A stretch of DNA of 64,000 nucleotides from JAGOBP01 sp046328575 (GTDB lineage: Bacteria > Chloroflexota > Anaerolineae > Fen-1058): the NCBI GenBank assembly GCA_046328575.1, contig JAXLWI010000012.1, forward strand, positions 1 through 64,000, in the 5' to 3' direction. Under the pieces are notes generated by a model that was not told where the DNA came from, ran no database searches, and worked only from the letters and a program-made list of their open reading frames with translations. The translations under genes were made by a program, and so were the position numbers. Below, piece by piece: positions 7,719 to 15,850 of the stretch; positions within the stretch are counted from its first letter, which is position 1; each line of letters opens with the position of its first letter.

Positions 7719-9173
7719 ATGACCCTTCTGGATCAACTCCGCCATACTATTGCCAAACACGATCTGCTTGAACGCGGTTCGCTCGTTATCGTTGGCGTGT
7801 CGGGCGGCGCTGATTCGGTGTGTTTGCTCCACGCGCTGCACACACTCGCGCCCGAATACGATATAAAGGTGCACGTCGCCCATCTCGATCATCAACTGCG
7901 CGGTGACGAAGCCCGCGCCGATGCGGACTTCGTGCGCGATCTAGCGCACCGCTGGGCTCTGCCGTACTCGATCGAATCACGCGACGTCGCGGCCTTTGCT
8001 CGCGCCCACAAGTTGTCGATCGAAGAAGCAGCCCGGCAAGTTCGCTATGGATTTCTCATCGATGTAGCGGCGGCCCAGAACAGCGCGACCATCGCGGTTG
8101 CTCACCATGCCGACGATCAAACTGAATCGGTGTTGATGCACTTCTTGCGCGGCAGCGGCCTGGCGGGCCTGCGCGGTATGCGGCCAAAGACGAAGATGGT
8201 AGAAGTTGGAAATTGGAAGTTGGATTCCGCCTTCAAAGATGTGCATCTCATTCGTCCCCTGCTCGATGTGCCGCGCGCCGACATCGAAGCGTACTGCACA
8301 GAGCACGGTCTATCATTCAGGACCGACGCCACCAACGCCGACACGACTTATTTTCGCAATCGACTGCGGCACGAACTGCTGCCGCTGCTCGAAACGTACA
8401 ATCCTAATATCCGAACGAGCCTGCGGCGCACGGCAGACGTAGTCCAAGCCGATTACGAATTACTCGAAGCGCATCGCAACTTCGCGTGGGACATGACGCT
8501 GCTTGATGAAACCGACACGGCGATCACGTTCAGCCTATCGGCGTGGCGTGAACAACCGATCGGTACGCAGCGCGCCCTCTTACGCCGCGCCATTCAGCAG
8601 CTGCGATCATCCCTGCGCGACATCAACTTCGTTCACGTCGAAGACGCCGTCGACCTTTTGCAGCGCGCCACCACCGGCGATCAAGCTACGCTGCCGCAGA
8701 ACTTGATCCTCGACGTGAGTTACGATTCGTTCACCATCGCCCCGCGCGATCAACTCGCCCTGCCCGATTGGCCGCAGCTGCCCGAAGGGTTAACGTCGTT
8801 GTCTGTCAACATGCCGGGCCTGACGCCGCTTCCTGAATCAACGTGGACGCTCGAAGCCACATTCGTCACAGACAGACCAGACGAACCATCGAGTTCCTTT
8901 GAGGCCTATCTTGACGCCGATCAACTGATCGGCCCATTGGTATTACGACCGCGTCAATCGGCCGATCGCTTTCAGCCCAGCGGTCTGCTGTCGCCGCTGC
9001 GTTTGAAGGATTGGCTGATCGGTGTTAAAGTACCGCGCCTCGTGCGCGATCAATTGCCGTTGTTGGTCGCAGGCGACACACTCGCGTGGGTGCCGGGCGT
9101 GCGTGTGGGGCAGTCGTTCATCGTCACCGAACAAACGCGCCGCATTGTGAAGTTGATCTTTCAGAAGATCTGA
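7719..9173 (+). CDS. tilS: tRNA(Ile)-lysidine synthase
   Basis: 484 aa. TilS uses ATP and lysine to convert the wobble C of the tRNA-Ile CAU anticodon to lysidine, which is essential for AUA decoding. The PP-loop SGGADS is at residues 28-33 with DHQLRGDEARADADFV and HHADDQTESVLMHFLRGSG following. The C-terminal TilS domain includes LVLRPRQSADRFQPSG and LKDWLIGVKVP. Start 7719 is set by family length and promoter position; the frame upstream is shadow. An odd segment, EVGNWKLDS after the GLRGMRP motif, is encoded by a word (8201-8224) resembling this genome's intergenic repeat text. Confidence 0.95.
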   Translation: MTLLDQLRHTIAKHDLLERGSLVIVGVSGGADSVCLLHALHTLAPEYDIKVHVAHLDHQLRGDEARADADFVRDLAHRWALPYSIESRDVAAFARAHKLSIEEAARQVRYGFLIDVAAAQNSATIAVAHHADDQTESVLMHFLRGSGLAGLRGMRPKTKMVEVGNWKLDSAFKDVHLIRPLLDVPRADIEAYCTEHGLSFRTDATNADTTYFRNRLRHELLPLLETYNPNIRTSLRRTADVVQADYELLEAHRNFAWDMTLLDETDTAITFSLSAWREQPIGTQRALLRRAIQQLRSSLRDINFVHVEDAVDLLQRATTGDQATLPQNLILDVSYDSFTIAPRDQLALPDWPQLPEGLTSLSVNMPGLTPLPESTWTLEATFVTDRPDEPSSSFEAYLDADQLIGPLVLRPRQSADRFQPSGLLSPLRLKDWLIGVKVPRLVRDQLPLLVAGDTLAWVPGVRVGQSFIVTEQTRRIVKLIFQKI

Positions 9174-9232
9174 ATCAATAACGAGTAAGCCGCACTCATC
9201 CAACACTCGCTACTCATCATTCTTCACTCATC

Positions 9233-10165
9233 ATGGATCTCACTCTCACCAAGACTCGCACTTCAACCATTAGCCGCGGCTATCTCATCGGCGTGACCGG
9301 CATCTTCTTCTGGTCATGGACCGGCATCTTCATCAGTTACCTGTTGAAGAACTATCCGCTTGCGCCGATGACGCTGGCCTTTTGGCGTGACGTAGTCGTC
9401 ACGCTCACACTCATCGGCAGCTTCGTCGCCTTTCGGCGCAGTGCGCTGCGCATCGCTCCGCATGATCGAAAATTCCTGTTCTTCTACGGCCTATCGCTGA
9501 CATTGATGAACGTGACGTGGACGTGGTCGGTCGCGTTGAATGGCGCGGCAGTTTCGACAGTGATGGTCTACGCCTCGCCCGGCATCACGGCGCTGGCGGC
9601 GCGCTTCTTCTTCAAAGAACGCCTCAGCCCCATTCGTGTCGTCGCGTTTGTGAGCAGCCTCATCGGTTGCATCTTCGTCGCCAAAGCCACCGATCCCGCG
9701 CAATGGAATCTCAACGCGGGCGGCATTCTCATCGGCGTGGTGTCGGCGTTCAGTTTCACCGGCTATAGCATGCTGGGCAAAGCGGCCGCGCACCGCCAAA
9801 TCAATTCGTGGACGGCGACGTTGGGCGCGTTCAGTGTCGCCGCGATTGCGTTACTGCCCATCGCGTTGGTCTCGGCCTCGTTCAGTCCAACGAACGCGTC
9901 GCTACTGTCGTTGGGCGCGCATTGGGATGGTTGGTTGATATTGATCGTTCTCGCCGTGATTCCCACCATTGGCGGCTTCGGCTTGTATACGGCCAGCCTC
10001 GGTTATTTGCCTGCGGGCACGGCCAACTTGTTGGCGACCCTTGAACCGGTGTTGACGACGATCTGGGCTTACCTGTTGTTGAATGAATCGTTGGACAGCG
10101 GCCAGCTGATCGGCGCCGCGCTGATCTTCGGCAGCGTCATCGCGCTGCGGCTGGAGGACAAATAG
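9233..10165 (+). CDS. EamA/DMT-family transporter
   Basis: 310 aa, ten predicted membrane helices in two EamA repeats. The first covers roughly residues 17-150 (ending ARFFFKERLSPIRVVAFVSSLIGCIFVA) and the second 165-305 (ending LEPVLTTIWAYLLLNESLD). This is the drug/metabolite transporter fold, usually exporters or permeases of small metabolites. Substrate cannot be inferred. It ends 2 bp before the ModE-type regulator, so the two are probably co-transcribed. Confidence 0.85.
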   Translation: MDLTLTKTRTSTISRGYLIGVTGIFFWSWTGIFISYLLKNYPLAPMTLAFWRDVVVTLTLIGSFVAFRRSALRIAPHDRKFLFFYGLSLTLMNVTWTWSVALNGAAVSTVMVYASPGITALAARFFFKERLSPIRVVAFVSSLIGCIFVAKATDPAQWNLNAGGILIGVVSAFSFTGYSMLGKAAAHRQINSWTATLGAFSVAAIALLPIALVSASFSPTNASLLSLGAHWDGWLILIVLAVIPTIGGFGLYTASLGYLPAGTANLLATLEPVLTTIWAYLLLNESLDSGQLIGAALIFGSVIALRLEDK

Positions 10166-10167
10166 TC

Positions 10168-10497
10168 ATGGAACCCAAGTTCAATTTGTGGATCGAGCAC
10201 AACGGCGTCGTGGTATTGAGCGAGTGGCGTGTGAAACTGCTGGAAGCGATCGATCAGACCGGTTCAATCAGCCGGGCGGCCGAACGTATGAAGGTCACCT
10301 ACCATCGCGCGTGGGAAAAAATCCATGAGATGGAAGAAGGCCTGGGTTATAAGTTGCTCGACGCGCAAGTGGGTGGGGCGGGCGGCGGCGGCGCTGAACT
10401 CACTGAAAAAGGCCGTGATCTGATCAAGCGCTTCCGCAAATTGGATCAGGGTCTGAGCGACGAAATCGATCAGCGCTTCGAAGACGCTTTCAAGTAG
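10168..10497 (+). CDS. ModE-type winged-helix regulator lacking molybdate-binding domains
   Basis: 109 aa, matching only the N-terminal winged-helix DNA-binding domain of ModE: LLEAIDQTGSISRAAERMKVTYHRAWEKIHEME, then a Gly-rich turn and ELTEKGRDLIKRF. The tandem MOP domains that bind molybdate in E. coli ModE are absent, so it either senses through a partner or is constitutively DNA-binding. It lies 117 bp upstream of tupA. Dyads of ModE-box type are present at the tupA and mop promoters, which makes it the obvious candidate regulator of both. Confidence 0.85.
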   Translation: MEPKFNLWIEHNGVVVLSEWRVKLLEAIDQTGSISRAAERMKVTYHRAWEKIHEMEEGLGYKLLDAQVGGAGGGGAELTEKGRDLIKRFRKLDQGLSDEIDQRFEDAFK

Positions 10498-10539
10498 TTC
10501 CTCCAGCCCAATCGGCCAAGCAAACCGATCGGATTTATT

Positions 10540-10568
10540 TTGACACCGGTATACTTCTCTGGTATAAC
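10540..10568 (+). promoter_or_regulatory. tupA promoter
   Basis: TTGACA at 10540-10545, a 17-bp spacer and TATAAC at 10563-10568, in the gap between the ModE-type gene and tupA. The predicted start site near 10575 leaves a leader of about 40 nt containing AAGGAG before the ATG at 10615. Confidence 0.75.
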
Positions 10569-10569
10569 C
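10547..10569 (+). promoter_or_regulatory. ModE-like operator overlapping the tupA promoter
   Basis: A 23-bp dyad, CGGTATAC, seven spacer bases, then GTATAACC. It covers the promoter spacer and the whole -10 hexamer. Half-site sequence and N7 spacing match the dyad before mop at 3491-3513, so one regulator probably controls tungstate uptake and the oxidoreductase. Occupancy would be expected to repress. Confidence 0.6.
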
Positions 10570-10614
10570 TCGTTATCCCCGACCAACTCAACCATCAAAA
10601 CCAAGGAGACCAAA

Positions 10615-11553
10615 ATGAAACGTTCGCTATCGTTTATGTTGCTATTGCTCACCATCTCGCTCATCGTTGCGGCCTGTGCACCCGCCGCTGCGCCCGCTCC
10701 AACGCAGGCTCCCGCCCCCGCTCAACCCGCTGCACCAACTCAGGCTCCAGCCTCTGGCGAGCAAGTCCTTAAGCTCGCCACGACCACCAGCACGCAAGAT
10801 TCCGGCTTGCTGGATGCGATTCTGCCAGACTTCCAGAAGCAGTGCAATTGCCGTGTCGACGTGGTAGCCGTCGGCACCGGGCAAGCCATCGAGATTGGCA
10901 GCAAGGGCGACGCCGATGTGTTGCTGGTGCACGCCCGCAAATCTGAAGACAAGTTTGTAGCCGATGGTCACGCCAAGGAACGCTTCGACGTGATGTACAA
11001 CGACTTTATCATCCTCGGTCCGAAAGACGATCCGGCCAAGGCGAGCAGCGCCGCCGCAGCCAAGGATGCTTTCAAGGCGATCATGGACTCAGGGTCAACG
11101 TTTGCCAGCCGTGGCGACAAGTCCGGCACCAACACGAAAGAACTCGGCATTTGGGCCACGCTTGGCATCACGCCAACTAAAGACATGGCGTGGTACAAGG
11201 CGCTGGGTCAGGGCATGGGCGAAACGCTGACTTTTGCCAATGAACAAAAGGCGTATACGCTGTCCGATCGCGGTACGTACTTGTCCATGAAGGACAAACT
11301 GCCCAATTTGGTGGTGATCCTGGGCGGCAACACGTTGGCCGAAAACAAGGATAAATCGCTGTTGAACCCGTACGGCGTGATGGCCGTTAACCCCGATAAG
11401 CATCCGGGTGTTAAGTATGATCTGGCCATGCAGTTCATCAAGTGGATCAACTCGGTGGACGAGCAGCAGAAGATCGGCGACTACGGCAAAGACAAATATG
11501 GTCAATCGCTGTTCTATCCGTCATCGGCTGAATGGAAAGCTGCACATCCGTAA
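10615..11553 (+). CDS. tupA: Tungstate ABC transporter substrate-binding lipoprotein TupA
   Basis: 312 aa. A lipoprotein signal peptide ends in VAAC (C21), followed by an Ala/Pro/Thr/Gln linker. The mature protein opens with LATTTSTQDSGLLDAILPDF and has VGTGQAIEIGSKGDADVLLVHA and MYNDFIILGP, the signature of TupA rather than ModA. TupA binds tungstate outside the membrane and delivers it to TupBC. Start 10615 follows AAGGAG by 6 nt; the frame continues upstream to 10540 without a signal peptide. Regulated by the ModE-like operator at its promoter. Specificity for tungstate over molybdate is family knowledge. Confidence 0.93.
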   Translation: MKRSLSFMLLLLTISLIVAACAPAAAPAPTQAPAPAQPAAPTQAPASGEQVLKLATTTSTQDSGLLDAILPDFQKQCNCRVDVVAVGTGQAIEIGSKGDADVLLVHARKSEDKFVADGHAKERFDVMYNDFIILGPKDDPAKASSAAAAKDAFKAIMDSGSTFASRGDKSGTNTKELGIWATLGITPTKDMAWYKALGQGMGETLTFANEQKAYTLSDRGTYLSMKDKLPNLVVILGGNTLAENKDKSLLNPYGVMAVNPDKHPGVKYDLAMQFIKWINSVDEQQKIGDYGKDKYGQSLFYPSSAEWKAAHP

Positions 11554-11567
11554 TCAGAAGTTAGAGG

Positions 11568-11618
11568 CTGGAAGTTGGAGGAATAATTCAACCGACGCTG
11601 ATCCCCTCCAACTTCCAG
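11568..11618 (+). repeat. Hairpin between tupA and tupB
   Basis: CTGGAAGTTGGAGG pairs perfectly with CCTCCAACTTCCAG over 14 bp, with a 23-nt loop. A stem after the binding-protein gene of an ABC operon commonly lowers expression of the membrane genes relative to it. The GGAAGTTGGA word recurs elsewhere in this window, including inside tilS. Confidence 0.6.
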
Positions 11619-11649
11619 TTTCCAATCTCCAACCGTTAAGGTATCGGCC

Positions 11650-12312
11650 ATCGACGACTTACTCCGCGCTTTCTCCAACCCTGATTTAAGCGAGATCGTC
11701 GGCCTGAGCCTGCGCGTGACGGGTCTCGCCTTGTTGATTTCCACCGTGCTGGGTGTGCCGCTCGGTGCCTTGATCGGCTTATCGCGGTTTCGCGGCAAGA
11801 ATCTGGTGCGCGCCATACTCTATACCGGCATGGGCTTGCCGCCCGTCGTCGTGGGTTTGTTCGTTTATCTATTACTCTCACGCAGTGGCCCGTTCGGTTC
11901 ACTACAGTGGCTGTTTACGCCCAGCGCCATGGTCGCCGCGCAAATCATCATCGCCCTGCCATTGACGGTCGGCTTGACGATGACGAGCGTCGAAAGCGTC
12001 AGTCCCGAATTGCGCCGACAGATCATGGCGCTTGGCGCGACGCAGTCACAAGCCGCCAGGACAATTTTGGCTGAGGCCCGTATCGGCGTCACCGCTGCTA
12101 TCGTGGCGGCGTTTGGCGGTATCATCTCCGAAGTCGGCGCGGTAATGCTGGTGGGCGGCAACATTGCCGGGCAGACGCGGGTGCTGACGACCGCCATCGT
12201 GTTGGAGACGCGCCAAGGTGACTTCAGTCTGGCGCTGGCGTTGGGTGTGGTCCTGCTCGCGATCACGTTCGCGGTCAATGTGCTGTTGATGAAACTGCAA
12301 GGCAAAACGTAG
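11650..12312 (+). CDS. tupB: Tungstate ABC transporter permease TupB
   Basis: About 220 aa if read from 11650. It has the LRVTGLALLISTVLGVPLGALIG opening helix, the permease EAA-like loop (ALGATQSQAARTILAEARIGV) that contacts the ATPase, and a closing helix ending KLQGKT. The first ordinary start codon in frame is GTG at 11716, but the frame upstream encodes DDLLRAFSNPDLSEIVGLSLRV, which matches the usual TupB N terminus. The best-placed start there is ATC at 11650, with AAGG eight nt before it. The true start is therefore uncertain: ATC initiation, GTG at 11716 with a shortened protein, or a base error. Confidence 0.85.
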   Translation: MDDLLRAFSNPDLSEIVGLSLRVTGLALLISTVLGVPLGALIGLSRFRGKNLVRAILYTGMGLPPVVVGLFVYLLLSRSGPFGSLQWLFTPSAMVAAQIIIALPLTVGLTMTSVESVSPELRRQIMALGATQSQAARTILAEARIGVTAAIVAAFGGIISEVGAVMLVGGNIAGQTRVLTTAIVLETRQGDFSLALALGVVLLAITFAVNVLLMKLQGKT

Positions 12313-12353
12313 CGGCGGCCACCAACTGCCACCGGGTGACTTTACAAGTAGAA

Positions 12354-13061
12354 ATGGCACTGTATCAGCTGCGCGATATTCAACACTATTACGGCGAACG
12401 CCTCATCCTCGATCTGCCTGAGTTGACAATTCAGCGCGGCGAGGTGTTAGCCCTTATCGGCCCCAGCGGTTCTGGCAAGAGCACGCTGTTGCGCTTGCTG
12501 CAACTGCTGGAGATACCGACGCGCGGCTTACTGCAGTTTGCTGGTCACCTCGTCAACGGGCAAAACCCGCTCGCGCTGCGCCGCCGCATCGCCACGGTGT
12601 TCCAGTCGCCGGCGATGTTGGATCGATCGGTGGCTGATAACATTGCCTACGGTTTGCGACTGCGCGGTCAACGTGAACCACAACGCGTGCAGGCCGCGCT
12701 CGAACGCGTGGGCCTGAGCCATCTCGCGCAGACGCGGGCGCGCACCCTGTCTGGCGGCGAAGCGCAGCGTGTGGCGCTCGCGCGCGCGCTGGTGCTCCAA
12801 CCCGATGCGCTCCTACTCGACGAACCAACCGCCAATCTTGATCCGTACAACGTCGGCCTGATCGAAGATCTGATCCGCTCTCACGGCGAGATGACGGTCG
12901 TGTTGGTAACGCACAATGTCTTTCAGGCCAAGCGCTTGGCCGATCGAGTGGGGTTGCTGCTCAACGGCCAGCTAATCGAGCTGGCAACAACCGATCGGTT
13001 TTTCAACGCCCCGATCGATCCTCGCACCCGAGCGTTCATCAACGGCGAGATGGTGTATTAG
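12354..13061 (+). CDS. tupC: Tungstate ABC transporter ATP-binding protein TupC
   Basis: 235 aa nucleotide-binding subunit that powers TupB. Walker A is GPSGSGKST, the ABC signature LSGGEAQR, Walker B ALLLDEP, and the switch histidine is in VLVTHN. It ends shortly after the H-loop region with no regulatory MOP domain, as is usual for TupC. An in-frame GTG at 12336 would add six residues; ATG 12354 was chosen because similarity starts there. It is the last gene of the tup operon. Confidence 0.9.
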   Translation: MALYQLRDIQHYYGERLILDLPELTIQRGEVLALIGPSGSGKSTLLRLLQLLEIPTRGLLQFAGHLVNGQNPLALRRRIATVFQSPAMLDRSVADNIAYGLRLRGQREPQRVQAALERVGLSHLAQTRARTLSGGEAQRVALARALVLQPDALLLDEPTANLDPYNVGLIEDLIRSHGEMTVVLVTHNVFQAKRLADRVGLLLNGQLIELATTDRFFNAPIDPRTRAFINGEMVY

Positions 13062-13088
13062 CAATTAACCACGCTCAAAGATCAATGA

Positions 13089-13188
13089 ACTATTCAGGTT
13101 AACCTTGATTGGCTAACTCTGGCGAGTGTCATGCTTCGCTCCGCTCAAGGTGACAACTTGTAAGGCAATTTGAGTTAACCTGAATAGT
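13089..13188. repeat. Inverted-repeat-bounded 100-bp intergenic element
   Basis: ACTATTCAGGTTAAC (13089-13103) is perfectly inverted at 13174-13188, enclosing about 70 bp that itself contains a TGTCA/TGACA pairing. There is no coding frame. It could be a miniature mobile palindromic element or a large terminator for tupABC. Confidence 0.5.
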
Positions 13189-13243
13189 GTGCCGTTTGCT
13201 CATTGATCATTGTCCCTTGTCAATCCGACGACGCGCGTGTATC

Positions 13244-14473
13244 ATGTCTCCCGTGGCCGAATCTTCCACTCTCGATACTGACCCTGAGCTAGCTCAAACG
13301 CAGAACCGCGTACCCGGCGTCGCTTCGCCGGGCTTCCACGGCGTACTGATGTTCAGCACGCGCTTGAGTCGTCTGCCCACGTGGCTGCTGGCCATCTACG
13401 TTGAAGTCCTCACGCTCCTGGTCTTGCTCGTGTGGGCGCTCCGCATGGAAAGCCTAAACACTGGCCTGGCCGTCGGAGTGGGCTTCCTAGCGTTTGCCAT
13501 GGTGGATTGGGCTACGCTGGCCCAGCTGCCGCGGCGCGGCCGCTCGTTCGGGCCGGTGGCGCCAAGCTTGATCGCCTTTACGGCCGTGCGGGCGTTGATC
13601 ACCATCGCGGCAGCGTTGCTGCCCGTCGGCCCACTCTGGACCGCCACTCTCGTCGAAATTAGTAACTTCGCATTGACGGGCTACTTGCTGGAGAGTCTGT
13701 GGGGCGAACCCTTTCGCGTGACGTTGACGCGCTTGACGCTTAAGTCGCCGAAGTTGCATGGTGCGCCGCCGCTGCGTGTGATGCACCTGAGCGATCTGCA
13801 CATCGAGCGGTTGACGTTACGCGAGCGTAAAGTGCTGAGACTGATCGATCAACTGCGCCCCGATGTCATTGTCTACACCGGCGACTTGATCAACTTTTCG
13901 TATCTCGATGACGATCGTGCCCGGACCGATTGCCGCACCTTTTTGTCGCAGTTACGCGCCCCACTGGGCGTGTATGCCGTCACCGGCACGCCATTGATCG
14001 ACACACCGGAAATCGTGGAAGAAGTCTACGCGGATCAGCACCACATCCGGTTGCTGCGCAACGAAACAGTGACGATTGAGGGTTATCCGCAAGTTCAAAT
14101 CGTCGGCCTGACGTGCACGCATGATAACGCGCTGGATGAGCCCAAACTCGATCGGGTACGGGCTAGCGTGCCGCCGGAAAAGTTCACCCTGCTGCTCTAT
14201 CACTCACCCGATCTTATGCCCGTGGCTTCACAGGCTGGCATCGATCTGTACGTGTGCGGCCACACGCACGGCGGACAGATTCGACTGCCGTTCTTTGGCG
14301 CCTTGGTGACCAGTTCGCTATATGGTAAACGCTACGAGATGGGTCGCTACGTCGAGAAGGACACGACGTTGTACGTCAGTCGTGGCCTAGGTCTGGAAGG
14401 CAAAGGTGCACCCCGCATGCGCTTCCTCTGCCCGCCTGAAGTGGAACTCTTCGAACTCCGTGGCGATAACTAG
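13244..14473 (+). CDS. Membrane-anchored metallophosphoesterase, YkuE-like, atypical metal site
   Basis: 409 aa. Three or four hydrophobic helices occupy residues about 45-155, followed by a calcineurin-type phosphoesterase domain. Motifs seen: MHLSDLHIERL, VYTGDLINFS, LLLYHSPDLMP and VCGHTHGGQIRLP. The usual third motif (GNH[ED]) is replaced by TGTPLIDTPE, so the catalytic Asn-His pair appears to be missing; activity is doubtful or uses another residue. Start: ATG 13244 gives the longest sensible protein. A TTGTCA-N17-TATCAT element at 13217-13245 would put +1 near GTG 13253, so a leaderless GTG start is an alternative. Confidence 0.8.
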   Translation: MSPVAESSTLDTDPELAQTQNRVPGVASPGFHGVLMFSTRLSRLPTWLLAIYVEVLTLLVLLVWALRMESLNTGLAVGVGFLAFAMVDWATLAQLPRRGRSFGPVAPSLIAFTAVRALITIAAALLPVGPLWTATLVEISNFALTGYLLESLWGEPFRVTLTRLTLKSPKLHGAPPLRVMHLSDLHIERLTLRERKVLRLIDQLRPDVIVYTGDLINFSYLDDDRARTDCRTFLSQLRAPLGVYAVTGTPLIDTPEIVEEVYADQHHIRLLRNETVTIEGYPQVQIVGLTCTHDNALDEPKLDRVRASVPPEKFTLLLYHSPDLMPVASQAGIDLYVCGHTHGGQIRLPFFGALVTSSLYGKRYEMGRYVEKDTTLYVSRGLGLEGKGAPRMRFLCPPEVELFELRGDN

Positions 14474-14475
14474 GG

Positions 14476-15792
14476 CTATTTCCGCCGCGCAGGTGGAATC
14501 AACGGCCCGCTAGCGCCGCCCCCAAAAACCTCGGCACTCAGTTTGAAACCGGCTTGCTCTAAACGCGGTGTGAAGCTGGGTCGCATGCCGGTCGCCTTGG
14601 TAGTGCCCTCGACCTTGTTGCTGTCGCTGACTGCCACGGCTTGAAAGATAAAAATATCCTGCAAGACGACGTTGTCGCCTTCCATGCCTTGCACCTCGGT
14701 GACGCGTGTCACCTTGCGCGAGCCGTCGCGTAACCGTTCTTGCTGTACGATCAAGTGTACCGCCGACGCGATCTGCTGACGCACCACGCGCAGCGGCAGA
14801 TCAAAGCCCGCCATCAGCACCAGTGTTTCCAGGCGCGCAATTGCATCGCGCGGACTGTTAGCATGCACCGTTGTGAGTGAACCATCATGGCCGGTGTTCA
14901 TAGCTTGAAGCATGTCCAGCGCCTCACCGCCGCGCACCTCGCCGACGACAATACGCTCGGGACGCATCCGCAGCGCGTTGCGGACCAGATCGCGAATGAC
15001 CACCTGCCCCGTACCATCAGACAACGGGGCTGCCGTCTCCATGCGCACGACGTGCTTCTGATGCAATTGCAACTCCGCCGCATCTTCCACCGTGCAGATG
15101 CGTTCGTCTTCTGGAATGAATGACGAGATCACGTTAAGCAGCGTGGTCTTGCCCGAACCGGTGCCACCGGACACGACGATGTTCAAACGCGAGATCACAC
15201 ACGCTTTCAAAAACTCGGCAATCGCCGGTGTAACGCTGCCCCAATTGATCAAATCGTCAATCGTGATGCGCTTTGAGGGGAACTTGCGGATCGTGACCGT
15301 CGGACCGTTGAGCGCACACGGCGGAATGATCACATTGACGCGGCTGCCATCAGGCAGTCGCGCGTCGACCAGCGGCTGACTACGATCGATCTTACGGCCC
15401 AACGGCTGCACGATGTTGTCGATAGCGTGCATCAAATGGGCTTCATCCCGATAGCGTACCTCGGCTTCCAACAGTTTGCCTTTACGCTCGATATAAATCT
15501 GATCTGGCCCGTTGACCATCACTTCAGTAATCGTCGCATCGCGCAGATACGGTCCGATCGGCCCATAACCGATCGTCTCGTCGACGACGGCTTCGATCAA
15601 CTGGCGGCGATCATCTTCTGTGGGGTGAATGTGGGCCTTCTCCAACACCCGATCGATCTGGGTGGCGACCCACTGCTCGTTGGCGGCAGTCAAGCCGCGA
15701 TGATACATATCGATGGCCGGTGTAACCTGCGCGATGAGATAGTCGCGCAGCTTCTCGAAGCGCTCGATGGGCATCGCTAGATCCGAAGGCAT
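14476..15792 (-). CDS. cpaF: CpaF/TadA-type secretion ATPase
   Basis: 438 aa hexameric ATPase of type IVc (Tad/Flp) pilus or type II-like secretion systems. An N-terminal helical domain contains GYGPIGPYLRDATITEVMVNGPD. The motor domain has Walker A GGTGSGKTT (about 209-217), an Asp box, Walker B RPERIVVGEVRGGEALDMLQ and the His-box region GHDGSLTTVHANSP. AAAGG precedes the ATG at 15792 by about 8 nt. It lies 58 bp downstream of a CpaE-like gene. No pilin, tadB or tadC gene is in the window, so the rest of the machine is elsewhere or absent. Confidence 0.92.
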   Translation of the reverse strand: MPSDLAMPIERFEKLRDYLIAQVTPAIDMYHRGLTAANEQWVATQIDRVLEKAHIHPTEDDRRQLIEAVVDETIGYGPIGPYLRDATITEVMVNGPDQIYIERKGKLLEAEVRYRDEAHLMHAIDNIVQPLGRKIDRSQPLVDARLPDGSRVNVIIPPCALNGPTVTIRKFPSKRITIDDLINWGSVTPAIAEFLKACVISRLNIVVSGGTGSGKTTLLNVISSFIPEDERICTVEDAAELQLHQKHVVRMETAAPLSDGTGQVVIRDLVRNALRMRPERIVVGEVRGGEALDMLQAMNTGHDGSLTTVHANSPRDAIARLETLVLMAGFDLPLRVVRQQIASAVHLIVQQERLRDGSRKVTRVTEVQGMEGDNVVLQDIFIFQAVAVSDSNKVEGTTKATGMRPSFTPRLEQAGFKLSAEVFGGGASGPLIPPARRK

Positions 15793-15850
15793 AAGTGCTA
15801 CCTTTAAAAAATTCGTCCGACCAAATGGCCGGACGAGAGATGACTGGTTC

